The translations under genes and the position numbers were made by a program. A stretch of DNA of 64,000 nt. Source: Janthinobacterium sp. 61. Lineage in GTDB: Bacteria > Pseudomonadota > Gammaproteobacteria > Burkholderiales > Burkholderiaceae_D. This document shows, in pieces, positions 55,037 to 63,306 of the stretch (its first letter is position 1; each line of letters begins with the position of its first letter). Under the pieces are notes generated by a model. It had not been told where the DNA came from and made no database searches. It was given only the letters and a program-made list of their open reading frames with translations. The stretch lies in assembly GCF_002846335.1 (NCBI RefSeq), contig NZ_PJMQ01000001.1, positions 1,240,001 through 1,304,000 of the forward strand. The letters are read 5' to 3'.

Positions 55037-55900
55037 AGTCACAATCCTCGCCAGCACACCCTCCCCAAACAAGGCCTGAAACGGCAAATCCTTGCGCTGC
55101 GCATAGCCGATATAGCAATCGCACTTGAAGCGGGGGCAGGGCCGTTCCTGCAGCATGTCCTCCAGTTCATCCGCATACAAATTCCCCAGCCGCTCGGGCA
55201 CGAAGTGGCAGCGCGCCAGTTCGCCAGCGCCATCGACGGACAGCGACGCTTCGCCCGCCAGGCAAGGTTTGCCGCGTGAGGGAGACGGGCGGCGGTTTTG
55301 CGCGAACCACGGGTCGACGCCATCGAGCCAGGCCAGGTCTTGCTCGCTGTAGTAGCCGGGGCCACGGCGGTCATACGCGTTCAGCCACAGGTAGACGTGG
55401 GCGGGCAGGGCCGTGCGCAGGGCGCGGATGGCATCCAGGTGTTCATTCATTGCCACGACGCCCACGGAGTAGCGCACGCCCATGGCGTCCAGGCGCGCGC
55501 AGCGTGCGAGAAAACGGGCCAGTGTCGTCTGGTCCGGATGGTAGGTGCACCACAGGCCGATCTTTTCCAGCCCGTCCATGTTCTCCAGCCAGCCCAATGG
55601 GCCGGACAGATTCGTCTGCAGCGCCACCTGGCGCACGTGCGGCAGCGTTGCCAGGGTTTGCATGGCCGTACGGTAGTGGCGCCGCACCAGCGCTTCGCCC
55701 CAGGGCGTGAACAGGACACTGATGTTCCGGTTTTGCGCCGCCACCCAGCTGGTGAAGCGTGCCACTTCGCGCGCATCGCGGGCCAGCGCAGCGCGGCTGT
55801 CGCGTTTTTTGGCAAACGGGCAGTAGCCGCAGGCGTAATTGCAGCTCGATAGCGTGCCCCGGTACAGCAGGGACAGCGTTGCTGCCGGCGCTGTCAGCAC
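55001..55900 (-). CDS. STM4011-family radical SAM protein
   Basis: A 299-residue radical SAM enzyme, the last gene of a five-gene operon. The SAM cluster motif is C20-NYA-C24-GY-C27. Further Cys toward the C-terminus (GKPCLAGEASLSVDGAGELARC, then CPRFKCDCYIGY) look like ligands of an auxiliary iron-sulfur cluster, as in SPASM-type enzymes that modify peptides. Substrate and product are unknown. The final residues (RISGAKSPA) are encoded by a palindromic repeat. The start overlaps the STM4012 stop by seven bases. Confidence 0.85.
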   Translation of the reverse strand: MLTAPAATLSLLYRGTLSSCNYACGYCPFAKKRDSRAALARDAREVARFTSWVAAQNRNISVLFTPWGEALVRRHYRTAMQTLATLPHVRQVALQTNLSGPLGWLENMDGLEKIGLWCTYHPDQTTLARFLARCARLDAMGVRYSVGVVAMNEHLDAIRALRTALPAHVYLWLNAYDRRGPGYYSEQDLAWLDGVDPWFAQNRRPSPSRGKPCLAGEASLSVDGAGELARCHFVPERLGNLYADELEDMLQERPCPRFKCDCYIGYAQRKDLPFQALFGEGVLARIVTVGRISGAKSPA

Positions 55901-57273
55901 GCCTGGCCGCCTTCGGCCATCAGCGCCCGCACCGTATCGGACGCCAGCCAGGGGCCGATGGTATCGGCGTAGCTGTAGCCCCGCTCATTCAGGCGCAGCA
56001 GCGGGCCATCCTCTTGCACCAGGGCCAAGGAGTGCAGCTCGGCCAGTTGCGGCAAGTCTTCTTCGCAGCGCGTGCCGAAGCGCGCCATGTAGGTGTCGCG
56101 GTCCAGGCCCGGTTCGGTCAGCAGCGACTGGATCACGTAGCGGCGGCGCTGTTCTGCTTCATCAAGCTGGTAGCCGTGTTCTGCCTGCGCGAAGCGCGCT
56201 TCATCGAGCGCCAGATACTGTTCGATGATGTTGATGGTGTCCGTGCGCGCCACTGCGTACTCGCTCGAATAATGGAGGTTGGCCGTGTAGGAGCGGGCGC
56301 CCGCGCCCAGGCCCACCATGCCATCGTTCTGGCAGCAGTACGATGGCCCGTTTTGTTCCGGCGCATGGGGCGCGCGGAACATGCGCATCGAGACCTGCTC
56401 GTAGCCTTGCGCGCGCAAATGGTCGCGCGCGGCCGCGTACAGGGCCAAACGGCTGTCGCCGTCCTGCGCCAGCATGATGGGATTGAGCGATTGAGCGCCC
56501 TGGCGGCGCGCCACCTTGCCGAGGCCCGTCTGCTCGCGCACGTACAGCGGATACAAATAGATTTCCTCGGGCGCGAAGGCCAGCGCGCTGTCGATGGAGG
56601 CCAGCAGGCTGGCCACGGTTTGCCCGGCGATGCCGTAGATAAGGTCCAGGTTCAGGGTCGGAAAACCGGCGGCGCGTATCAGGCCGATGGCGTGATGGAC
56701 GGTGGCGTTTTGCTGCGGCCGGGCCAGCGCGCGCATTTCGCCGGCGGCAAAACTCTGAATGCCCAGGCTGACCCGGTCGATGCCATGCGCGCGGCACACG
56801 GCCAGGCGTTCGGTGGTGATGGTTTCTGGCGACGCTTCGATGCCGGCCGGCGTGTGCTGCAGGTCGATGCCGAGGATATCGCGCGCGCCGCGCAGCAAGG
56901 TGTCCAGCTGCGCCGGCGACAGATAGGTGGGCGTGCCGCCGCCCAGCGCGAAGCGGGCAAAGCGCCGTTCGCCCAGTGCGCCGGCCAGGGCGCGCATCTG
57001 CACCAGCACTTGCTGCACGTAGCGCTCGACCATGTCGCCGCTTGGGCGGGCCATGGCGAACAGGTTGCAAAAGCCGCAGCGCATCTCGCAAAACGGGATG
57101 TGGATGTAGGCAAAGAGGGCGGAACGGTCTTGCTGCGCCCACAGTGGCGCGAGGGGCGCCGCCTGCGGCAAGGCGCGGTAGGCTGCCTTGTGCGGATAGG
57201 AGTAGGAATACGCCTGGTAGGGCGTGTGGCGCATGCGCTGCGCCAGGGTGCCAGGCTGTTCGGCTGGGTTCAC
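55894..57273 (-). CDS. STM4012-family radical SAM protein (HemN-like)
   Basis: A 459-residue radical SAM enzyme of the coproporphyrinogen-oxidase-like group. The cluster motif HIPFCEMRCGFCNLF gives C62, C66 and C69; GGGTPTYLS and ASPETIT are conserved in the HemN fold. The leader AYSYSYPHKAAYR is typical of STM4012. HemN itself is not expected here, because this subfamily always travels with STM4011-4015. The reaction is unknown. It overlaps STM4013 by four bases and STM4011 by seven. Confidence 0.88.
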   Translation of the reverse strand: MNPAEQPGTLAQRMRHTPYQAYSYSYPHKAAYRALPQAAPLAPLWAQQDRSALFAYIHIPFCEMRCGFCNLFAMARPSGDMVERYVQQVLVQMRALAGALGERRFARFALGGGTPTYLSPAQLDTLLRGARDILGIDLQHTPAGIEASPETITTERLAVCRAHGIDRVSLGIQSFAAGEMRALARPQQNATVHHAIGLIRAAGFPTLNLDLIYGIAGQTVASLLASIDSALAFAPEEIYLYPLYVREQTGLGKVARRQGAQSLNPIMLAQDGDSRLALYAAARDHLRAQGYEQVSMRMFRAPHAPEQNGPSYCCQNDGMVGLGAGARSYTANLHYSSEYAVARTDTINIIEQYLALDEARFAQAEHGYQLDEAEQRRRYVIQSLLTEPGLDRDTYMARFGTRCEEDLPQLAELHSLALVQEDGPLLRLNERGYSYADTIGPWLASDTVRALMAEGGQAC

Positions 57274-58112
57274 GGTGGGGACTCCTTGGGATGTGTATCG
57301 GGGGCGATGAGGAAGTGCGCGTACGGCACGTTCCAGACGCTGTCATGGGCCACCCTGTGGCCCCGGTAACCGTCTTCGCCATACGCGCTGCCGTGATCCG
57401 AGCAGACGATGGCAAACGTGGGCGCGCGCGCGGCGCAGGCGGCAAACAGTGGCGCGAGCGCCTGGTCGACATAGCGCAGGGCCGCCGCATGGCTTTCCAG
57501 GCAGTCGGCGCGGCAGCCGGGCAGGTAGGCGCGGTTCGGCGTGTGCAGGGCCGCCACGTTGATGAACAAGAAGGTGCGCTGATCGCTGTCCGCCAGGCGG
57601 GCTATGGCCAGTGCCACCTGTTTTTGCGTCGAATGGCGGCTGGCCACGCCCATGCCGGCGTTCCAGTGGCTTTCCTGGAACAGCGACGGCAGCACCGTGC
57701 CCAGCGCCGTCTGTTTATTAAAGAAACCCACGCCGCCGATGCAGATGGTGCGGTAGCCGCGCGCGGCCAGCGCGGAGGGAAGGTCCGCTTGCTCGAACGC
57801 AAACGTGTGCGGCGAGGTGGTTTCGCTGCCCGCGAAGGCGGAAGCGAACAGGCGCGGATGGCGGCCCGGTGCGGCCGGCGTGGGCAAAAAACCCGCGAAG
57901 AAGGCCTGGTGCGCCGCATACGTGAAGGTCGCAGGCGAGTGGCGCCGTTCCCAGCCTCCCGGTGGTAAAAAACGCCCCAGCACGGGCAGTTCGCCTGCTT
58001 CATGCAGCGCTTGCGCCACGTCAAAGCGCAGGGTGTCGAGCGTGATGAAGACGATGTCGTGGCTGCCGACGATGGCGTGCATGTCAGGGATGGTCGGTGG
58101 TTCTTTAGGCAT
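57270..58112 (-). CDS. STM4013-family sulfatase-like hydrolase
   Basis: The ATG at 58110-58112 gives 280 residues; the frame could extend but would run through STM4014. It has the alkaline phosphatase/sulfatase superfamily pattern: DIVFITLDTLRFDVA (metal Asp and Thr nucleophile) near residue 25 and CSDHGSAYGEDGYRGHRVAHD for the second metal. No formylglycine Cys/Ser motif is seen, so a phosphatase or phosphodiesterase-like reaction is more likely than a sulfatase. It overlaps STM4014 by eight bases and STM4012 by four. Confidence 0.82.
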   Translation of the reverse strand: MPKEPPTIPDMHAIVGSHDIVFITLDTLRFDVAQALHEAGELPVLGRFLPPGGWERRHSPATFTYAAHQAFFAGFLPTPAAPGRHPRLFASAFAGSETTSPHTFAFEQADLPSALAARGYRTICIGGVGFFNKQTALGTVLPSLFQESHWNAGMGVASRHSTQKQVALAIARLADSDQRTFLFINVAALHTPNRAYLPGCRADCLESHAAALRYVDQALAPLFAACAARAPTFAIVCSDHGSAYGEDGYRGHRVAHDSVWNVPYAHFLIAPDTHPKESPP

Positions 58113-59205
58113 GTTGGCTGAAATGAGAGAGCTGCGCCGTGTACGTATCCGCGTCATGCCACAGCAGGCCGGGCAGCAGGTCGCCAAAGGCATTGGCTTC
58201 GAGCACGCGGGCCTGGCCGTTGCTCACGACAAGGTCGTAGCCTGTCACATGGCTGGCGGGGAAGGCGCGCGCCGCTTGAGAGCTTGTGTCCTCCAGTGCG
58301 CGCATGTCGGCGTCGTTCAGCAGGCTGGAAGCGTCGCCGCGCCGGTTGTCGAGGTGCAGATTGGTCACCATGTGTTGTCCGATGCGCGCCACGCGGTGCG
58401 CGGGTTGGCCGGCTACGGTCACCACGCGCAGGTCGTAATGGCTGTCGCCGCAGCGGGGTTTGTTCAGCCACGCTTCCGCGTACAGTTCCTGCGCGGCCAG
58501 CGCATCGACCAGGGCCGCGATGTCGTGTTGCGTCTCGTAGCGCGCCATGCGCTTGACATTGAACAAGCGTGTCTGGCCATCCGCCTGCGATAAGGTGGCC
58601 GAGGTGGTGGCTTGCTGCCGCCCGGCCTTGTTCCTGCGGTAGGCGACGACGCCGGACGCGGACGAGCCGTAGCGCGGCTTCAGATACACGCGGTCCAGGT
58701 CATGCTGGTGCAGCAGCGACTGCAGGTGCGCGTAGCCGTGCACGGGGCCGAGCAGGGTGGGAATGGCGACGCCATGCGCGGCCAGGTGGCGCTGGCAGGC
58801 CAGCTTGTCCGTCATGAGGCGGATGTCGGCCGGCGCATTGACCACGCGCGCCTGCGGCAGCTCGGCCAACTGCGCGGCCAGGGTCGCCATGGCAGACGTA
58901 AAACCGGCAAACCAGGCATCCATGGCCAGCAGTTCGCCATGCGCGGGCGCGGCGACCGGCGGACGGTCCAGCAGCCGGCAGCCTGCCTGCAGCAACAGCA
59001 AATGGGCGGCGGGATCGTCGCCGGGAGGTTCGATTTTCAATAGGCCGGGATGCGCCAACGCGACATTGAGCAAGGCGGGCTGACTTAGCCAGTCGCGCCA
59101 TTCCAGCACCTGCGCGGGCGGCAGGCGCAGCTGCGCGCGCGCCGCCTGCATCAGGCGCACGCGCTTGCTGCCAGCGGTCGCCAGCAGGGTGAGATGCGTG
59201 TGCAA
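58105..59205 (-). CDS. STM4014-family ATP-grasp-like protein
   Basis: A 366-residue protein with features of an ATP-grasp ligase: VYLKPRYGSSASGVVAYR (nucleotide-binding Lys and glycine loop) and VLEANAFGDLLPGLLWHDADTY (metal-binding Glu-Ala-Asn). ATP-grasp enzymes join a carboxylate to an amine or thiol. Here the partners are unknown. It begins 29 bases after STM4015 and overlaps STM4013 by eight bases. Confidence 0.8.
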   Translation of the reverse strand: MHTHLTLLATAGSKRVRLMQAARAQLRLPPAQVLEWRDWLSQPALLNVALAHPGLLKIEPPGDDPAAHLLLLQAGCRLLDRPPVAAPAHGELLAMDAWFAGFTSAMATLAAQLAELPQARVVNAPADIRLMTDKLACQRHLAAHGVAIPTLLGPVHGYAHLQSLLHQHDLDRVYLKPRYGSSASGVVAYRRNKAGRQQATTSATLSQADGQTRLFNVKRMARYETQHDIAALVDALAAQELYAEAWLNKPRCGDSHYDLRVVTVAGQPAHRVARIGQHMVTNLHLDNRRGDASSLLNDADMRALEDTSSQAARAFPASHVTGYDLVVSNGQARVLEANAFGDLLPGLLWHDADTYTAQLSHFSQHA

Positions 59206-59234
59206 GGAATGAAACTCCGTTTACTTGACCACGA

Positions 59235-60161
59235 CTACTCGCCCACTGCCACGTAACGGTAGCTTTCACCGTCGTCTTCGTCCGCTTCCTGGGGATCGTC
59301 CAGCACCACCTCGAAGGGCAGCGCCTTCAGTTTCGCCTGGTTTTCCTCGGAAATGTAGTGGTGCGACAGGTCCAGGCGCGTCAAGCCGCCCAGCTGCGTG
59401 TGATTGAGCACGGCCACGGCGCCCAGGTCGCCGATGGTGCCCAGCGACAGGTCAAGCGTGGCGAGCTGCGCCACCAGCGGTTCTTCCGCCAGCCAGACGG
59501 CCAGGTCGTCGGCGATTTCCGCGTCGCGCAGGCCCAGGTAACGCAGGGAGGGCACGGTCAGCTGTGCCAGCACCTTGCGGTACAGGTCGACGTCGCCCGA
59601 AAAGCCATAGTCGTCCGTGCCCAGCCACAGTTCCAGGTGCTCCAGCTGCGGCATGCTCGATTGCGCCAGTGCTTCGGCGATCTTTTGATCGAGTCCGCCC
59701 GCTTCGATGATGAAGCGACGCAGGTGCTGGTGGGCGAACGGTTCGATGACAAGTTCATTGCCGCCGCGGATACGCAACTCTTCGAGCTGAGGAAAGGCAT
59801 CCAGCAGGGGCTTGTAGCTGCCTTGCACGATCCACGAGATTTCGCATTCCTCGTACGTCATGTCGCCGATGAACAGGGCGCGCAAGCTGGGCAGTTCGGC
59901 GGCGTGGGCGATCAGCGCGGCCATCACCTCGTCGGCGCCCGATTCGTACGGGTCGCCCCACATGCCGATGATCAGCGCTTCGAGCGCATTCTTGTCGGCC
60001 TTGCCGAGGAAGCCGGCGATCAGCTCGTCCATCTTGCGCTCGTCGTCGTACTCGAGCGACAAACGGTAGACGATGTCGGGCGAGGCGTCGAACGGCAGGT
60101 CCGGGTCGTACTGGACGACTTTCTTGTTGTGGAAGGTGGTGGTGCTGTCGGAAATCGTCAT
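59235..60161 (-). CDS. STM4015-family leucine-rich repeat-like protein
   Basis: A 308-residue acidic protein, first gene of the operon; GGAG precedes the ATG by about nine bases. Leu-rich units recur from about residue 85 to 280 (LPSLRALFIGDMTYEE, FPQLEELRIRGGN, MPQLEHLELWLG, VPSLRYLGLRDAE, LATLDLSLG, LTRLDLSHH), suggesting a curved LRR scaffold. The C-terminus, after a run of Asp/Glu (DDPQEADEDDGES), ends in YRYVAVGE. It may bring the other enzymes together or itself be the substrate. Confidence 0.82.
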   Translation of the reverse strand: MTISDSTTTFHNKKVVQYDPDLPFDASPDIVYRLSLEYDDERKMDELIAGFLGKADKNALEALIIGMWGDPYESGADEVMAALIAHAAELPSLRALFIGDMTYEECEISWIVQGSYKPLLDAFPQLEELRIRGGNELVIEPFAHQHLRRFIIEAGGLDQKIAEALAQSSMPQLEHLELWLGTDDYGFSGDVDLYRKVLAQLTVPSLRYLGLRDAEIADDLAVWLAEEPLVAQLATLDLSLGTIGDLGAVAVLNHTQLGGLTRLDLSHHYISEENQAKLKALPFEVVLDDPQEADEDDGESYRYVAVGE

Positions 60162-60252
60162 TGCTAAGGCTCCATGAAAGACAGTGAAAATCTTGTCTAA
60201 TCCAAAATCTTAGCATGGGCGAAAGAGCTTATTGCACACTGCTGAAAAGCAA
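60162..60252 (-). promoter_or_regulatory. Promoter region of the STM4015-4011 operon
   Basis: This 91-base spacer lies between the HTH-cupin gene (same strand) and STM4015. On the minus strand TGC followed by TAAGAT (60212-60207) resembles an extended -10 element, about 45 bases before the start. No strong -35 or terminator is seen, so readthrough from the regulator gene is also possible. Confidence 0.3.
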
Positions 60253-60828
60253 CTATCTATGGATGACCACTAATAAGGCCTTGCCTTCGGTCTTGCCCAG
60301 GTTGCGGATGATATGCGGCTGGTCCGCCGGATAGCGTGCCGTACCGCCATTCTTGACCTTTTTCTTTGCCGCGCCCACTTCCAGTTCCAGGTTGCCGTGG
60401 ATGACCGTCAAATGCTCGGTGGTGCCCGGATCATGCGGCTGCGACGCCAGTTCGCCACCCGGTGCCAGGGTCACTTCATACCATTCATATTTGCCCGCCA
60501 GTTCCATCGGCCCCAGGATGCGCAGCACGTAGCCCGCATGGTCGCCGGGCAGGGTGGGGGTTTCGTGGGCGTCCGTGATGCGGATGGTTTCCACGGCTTT
60601 TTCCGCGCTGGACAGCAATTCGCCGATCTGCACGCCCAGGGCGTTGGCCAGGCGCCAGGTGATGGCGATGGTGGGATTGGCTTTTTCGCGCTCGATTTGC
60701 GACAGCATGGACTTCGAGACGCCCGCGATGCGCGACAAATCCTCGAGTGTCAGGCCGCGCGCCAGGCGCAGCCGTTGCAGGGTGGCACCCACTTCAGGGG
60801 GAGAATTGGTCGAAACACTGGTTTTCAT
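60253..60828 (-). CDS. HTH-cupin transcriptional regulator
   Basis: The ATG at 60826-60828 gives 191 residues. The N-terminal XRE-type helix-turn-helix reads VGATLQRLRLARGLTLEDLSRIAGVSKSMLSQIEREKANPTIAITWRLANALGV (about 13-66), and a C-terminal cupin domain starts near 110 (WYEVTLAPGGELASQPHDPGTTEHLTVIHGNLELEVG). Such regulators bind a small ligand in the cupin. It is divergent from kbl across 220 bases containing nested inverted repeats, so it probably controls the threonine genes. It is also upstream of the STM4015 operon on the same strand and could affect that too. Confidence 0.85.
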   Translation of the reverse strand: MKTSVSTNSPPEVGATLQRLRLARGLTLEDLSRIAGVSKSMLSQIEREKANPTIAITWRLANALGVQIGELLSSAEKAVETIRITDAHETPTLPGDHAGYVLRILGPMELAGKYEWYEVTLAPGGELASQPHDPGTTEHLTVIHGNLELEVGAAKKKVKNGGTARYPADQPHIIRNLGKTEGKALLVVIHR

Positions 60829-60847
60829 CGGCGGGTGGCTTGCAAAG

Positions 60848-60902
60848 TTCAATAGGCTTGGGTAATATCCACTATATTGAATTTCAGTTCGACATAGTGG
60901 AT
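60848..60902. promoter_or_regulatory. Nested inverted repeats between regulator and kbl
   Basis: ATCCACTAT (60867-60875) and ATAGTGGAT (60894-60902) are perfect 9-base arms with an 18-base spacer. TTCAATA (60848-60854) and TATTGAA (60875-60881) are a second, overlapping pair. The location between divergent genes fits the operator of the HTH-cupin regulator. Confidence 0.55.
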
Positions 60903-61048
60903 TTTGAGGAAAAACACGGAAACGTGTAGACTTCAAACAGCGCTTCACGGTACAGCAAACTGCGCGCACCGGTCAAGCGGCCGCTCCCCCTATGACGGCT
61001 GAGGTCACCCGGCTACCACACATACAACAGGGACACACAAGGATCATC

Positions 61049-62272
61049 ATGAGCGAGCAAGCGAAGAACACCTTTTTCAGCGGTCTGCAACAGAATCTCG
61101 ATCAATTGCGCCAGCAGGGCTTGTACAAGCCCGAGCGCGTGATCGCCTCGCGCCAGGGCGCTGAAGTGGTGTGCGACGATGGCCGTACCCTGATCAATAT
61201 GTGTGCGAATAACTATTTGGGCCTGTCCGGCGACCTGCAAACGCAGGAAGCGTCTATTGCCGCTACGCAAAAATACGGTTACGGCCTGTCGTCCGTGCGC
61301 TTCATTTGCGGCACGCAAACCGTGCACAAGGAACTGGAACAGGCGATTTCCGCTTTTCTGGGTACCGAGGACACGATTTTGTACGCGGCCGCATTCGATG
61401 CCAACGGCGGCGTGTTCGAGCCTCTGTTCGATGAAAACGACGCCATCATCTCGGACGCGCTGAACCACGCCTCCATCATCGACGGCATCCGCCTGTGCAA
61501 GGCTGGCCGCTACCGCTATGCGCACAACGACATGGCGGACCTGGAAGTGCAGCTGCAAGCAGCGATTGCCGCCGGCAAGCGCCATAAAGTCATCGTGACG
61601 GACGGCGTATTCTCGATGGATGGCACGATTGCGCAACTCGACAAGATCTGCGACCTGGCCGACAAATACGGCGCGCTGGTGATGATCGACGAATGCCACG
61701 CCTCCGGCTTCATGGGCGCGACGGGCCGCGGCACGCACGAACACCACAATGTGATGGGCCGCATCGACATCATCACGGGCACCCTGGGCAAGGCACTGGG
61801 CGGCGCCATGGGTGGCTTTACCTCGGCGCGCAAGGAAGTCATCGACACGCTGCGCCAGAAATCGCGCCCGTACCTGTTCTCGAATACCCTGGCGCCATCG
61901 ATCGCAGGCGCCTCGCTGTCGGTGCTGGAGCGTCTGGCCAAGTCGACCGAGCTGCGCGACCGCCTGCATGAAAACACGGCTTTCTTCCGCAGCGAGATCG
62001 AGCGCATCGGCTTCACCATCAAGCCGGGCACGCATCCGGTGGTTCCCGTGATGCTGTTCGACGCCCCCGTGGCGCAGAAGTTCGCCGCCCGCCTGTATGA
62101 ACTGGGCGTGCTGGTGACGGGTTTCTTCTACCCGGTCGTGCCGATGGGCCAGGCCCGTGTCCGCGTGCAACTGTCGGCTGCCCATACCCGTGAACAGCTG
62201 GTGCAAGTGCTGGCCGCCTTCGAGCAGGCCGGCAAGGAACTCGGTCTGCTGACCACTACCACTACCAATTAA
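61049..62272 (+). CDS. kbl: Glycine C-acetyltransferase (2-amino-3-ketobutyrate CoA ligase)
   Basis: PLP enzyme that splits 2-amino-3-oxobutanoate with CoA to glycine and acetyl-CoA, the second step of threonine breakdown. The ATG at 61049 follows AAGGA, giving 407 residues (E. coli Kbl has 398). Motifs: CANNYLGLS near the start, HASIIDG, DECHASGF (Asp that holds PLP) and the Lys in GTLGKALGGAMGG. It ends 20 bases before the dehydrogenase gene. Convincing family match. Confidence 0.95.
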   Translation: MSEQAKNTFFSGLQQNLDQLRQQGLYKPERVIASRQGAEVVCDDGRTLINMCANNYLGLSGDLQTQEASIAATQKYGYGLSSVRFICGTQTVHKELEQAISAFLGTEDTILYAAAFDANGGVFEPLFDENDAIISDALNHASIIDGIRLCKAGRYRYAHNDMADLEVQLQAAIAAGKRHKVIVTDGVFSMDGTIAQLDKICDLADKYGALVMIDECHASGFMGATGRGTHEHHNVMGRIDIITGTLGKALGGAMGGFTSARKEVIDTLRQKSRPYLFSNTLAPSIAGASLSVLERLAKSTELRDRLHENTAFFRSEIERIGFTIKPGTHPVVPVMLFDAPVAQKFAARLYELGVLVTGFFYPVVPMGQARVRVQLSAAHTREQLVQVLAAFEQAGKELGLLTTTTTN

Positions 62273-62292
62273 CAAGAACCCAGGAAAATAGC

Positions 62293-63258
62293 ATGGAACG
62301 CATCTTAGTCATAGGCGCAAACGGCCAAATCGGTAGTGAGTTGGTGGGCGCGCTGGCGCAGCAGCACGGCGCGGACAACGTCATCGCCAGCGACATCGGC
62401 ACGAACAACCTTTACCAGGCCAAGCGCTATGCCCAGCTGAACGTGCTGGACAAGGACGGCCTGGCGAAAATCATCGCCGACGAAGGCATCACCCAGGTAT
62501 ACCAGCTGGCGGCCATGCTGTCGGCCACGGGCGAGGCGGCGCCATTGAAAGCGTGGAGCCTGAACATGGATGGCTTGCTCAATATCCTGGAACTGGCGCG
62601 CGAGCGGGGCGAAGCGGGCAAGCCGCTGCGCATCTTCTGGCCATCGTCGATTGCCGCATTTGGCCCGAACACGCCGCAGGTCAATACGCCGCAAATGACG
62701 GTGATGGACCCGACGTCGATGTACGGCATCAGCAAGCTGGCCGGCGAACGCCTGTGCGAGTACTACTTCAACAAGTATGGCGTGGACGTGCGCAGCATCC
62801 GCTACCCTGGCATCATCAGCTATAAATCGCCTCCGGGCGGCGGCACCACAGATTACGCCATCGCCATCTTCCATGCGGCCTTGCGCGGCGAACGCTACGA
62901 CTGCTTCCTCGATGCGAACACCACCTTGCCGATGATTTACATGCCCGACGCCATCCGTGCCACCATCGAACTGATGGACGCGCCGGCTGCATCGATCCAG
63001 ATCCGTTCGTCCTACAATGTGGCCGGCGTGTCGTTCAATCCCGAGCAACTGGCGAAAGCCATCGTGCACATGGTGCCGGACTTCAAGATCAGCTACAAGC
63101 CGGACAGCCGTCAGGCCATCGCCGACAGCTGGCCGCAAAGCCTGGACGACAGCAAGGCCAGTGCCGACTGGGGCTGGAAGGCGCAGATCGGCGTCGAGCA
63201 GATGGTCACTGACATGCTGGCCAATGTCGATGCAGGGCAGCCGGCCAAGGCAGCCTGA
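62293..63258 (+). CDS. L-threonine 3-dehydrogenase, SDR/epimerase type
   Basis: Oxidises L-threonine to 2-amino-3-ketobutyrate with NAD+. The 321-residue protein belongs to the extended SDR (epimerase-like) group rather than the zinc-type Tdh of E. coli. It has the Rossmann loop GANGQIGSELV, the DIG/NNL cofactor end, the WPSSIAAFGP Ser segment and the YGISK catalytic Tyr-Lys. Its placement directly after kbl supports threonine dehydrogenase over a sugar epimerase. AGGAAAAT precedes the ATG. Confidence 0.9.
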   Translation: MERILVIGANGQIGSELVGALAQQHGADNVIASDIGTNNLYQAKRYAQLNVLDKDGLAKIIADEGITQVYQLAAMLSATGEAAPLKAWSLNMDGLLNILELARERGEAGKPLRIFWPSSIAAFGPNTPQVNTPQMTVMDPTSMYGISKLAGERLCEYYFNKYGVDVRSIRYPGIISYKSPPGGGTTDYAIAIFHAALRGERYDCFLDANTTLPMIYMPDAIRATIELMDAPAASIQIRSSYNVAGVSFNPEQLAKAIVHMVPDFKISYKPDSRQAIADSWPQSLDDSKASADWGWKAQIGVEQMVTDMLANVDAGQPAKAA

Positions 63259-63306
63259 GTCCCACACAAGCATTCATAAAAACATACTAATATAAAGAGA
63301 CACTAC

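Noticed and set aside
55894..57273. Oxygen-independent coproporphyrinogen oxidase (hemN)
   Set aside because: The fold is HemN-like, but the gene sits in the STM4011-4015 operon and its N-terminus matches that subfamily, so a haem role is not supported.
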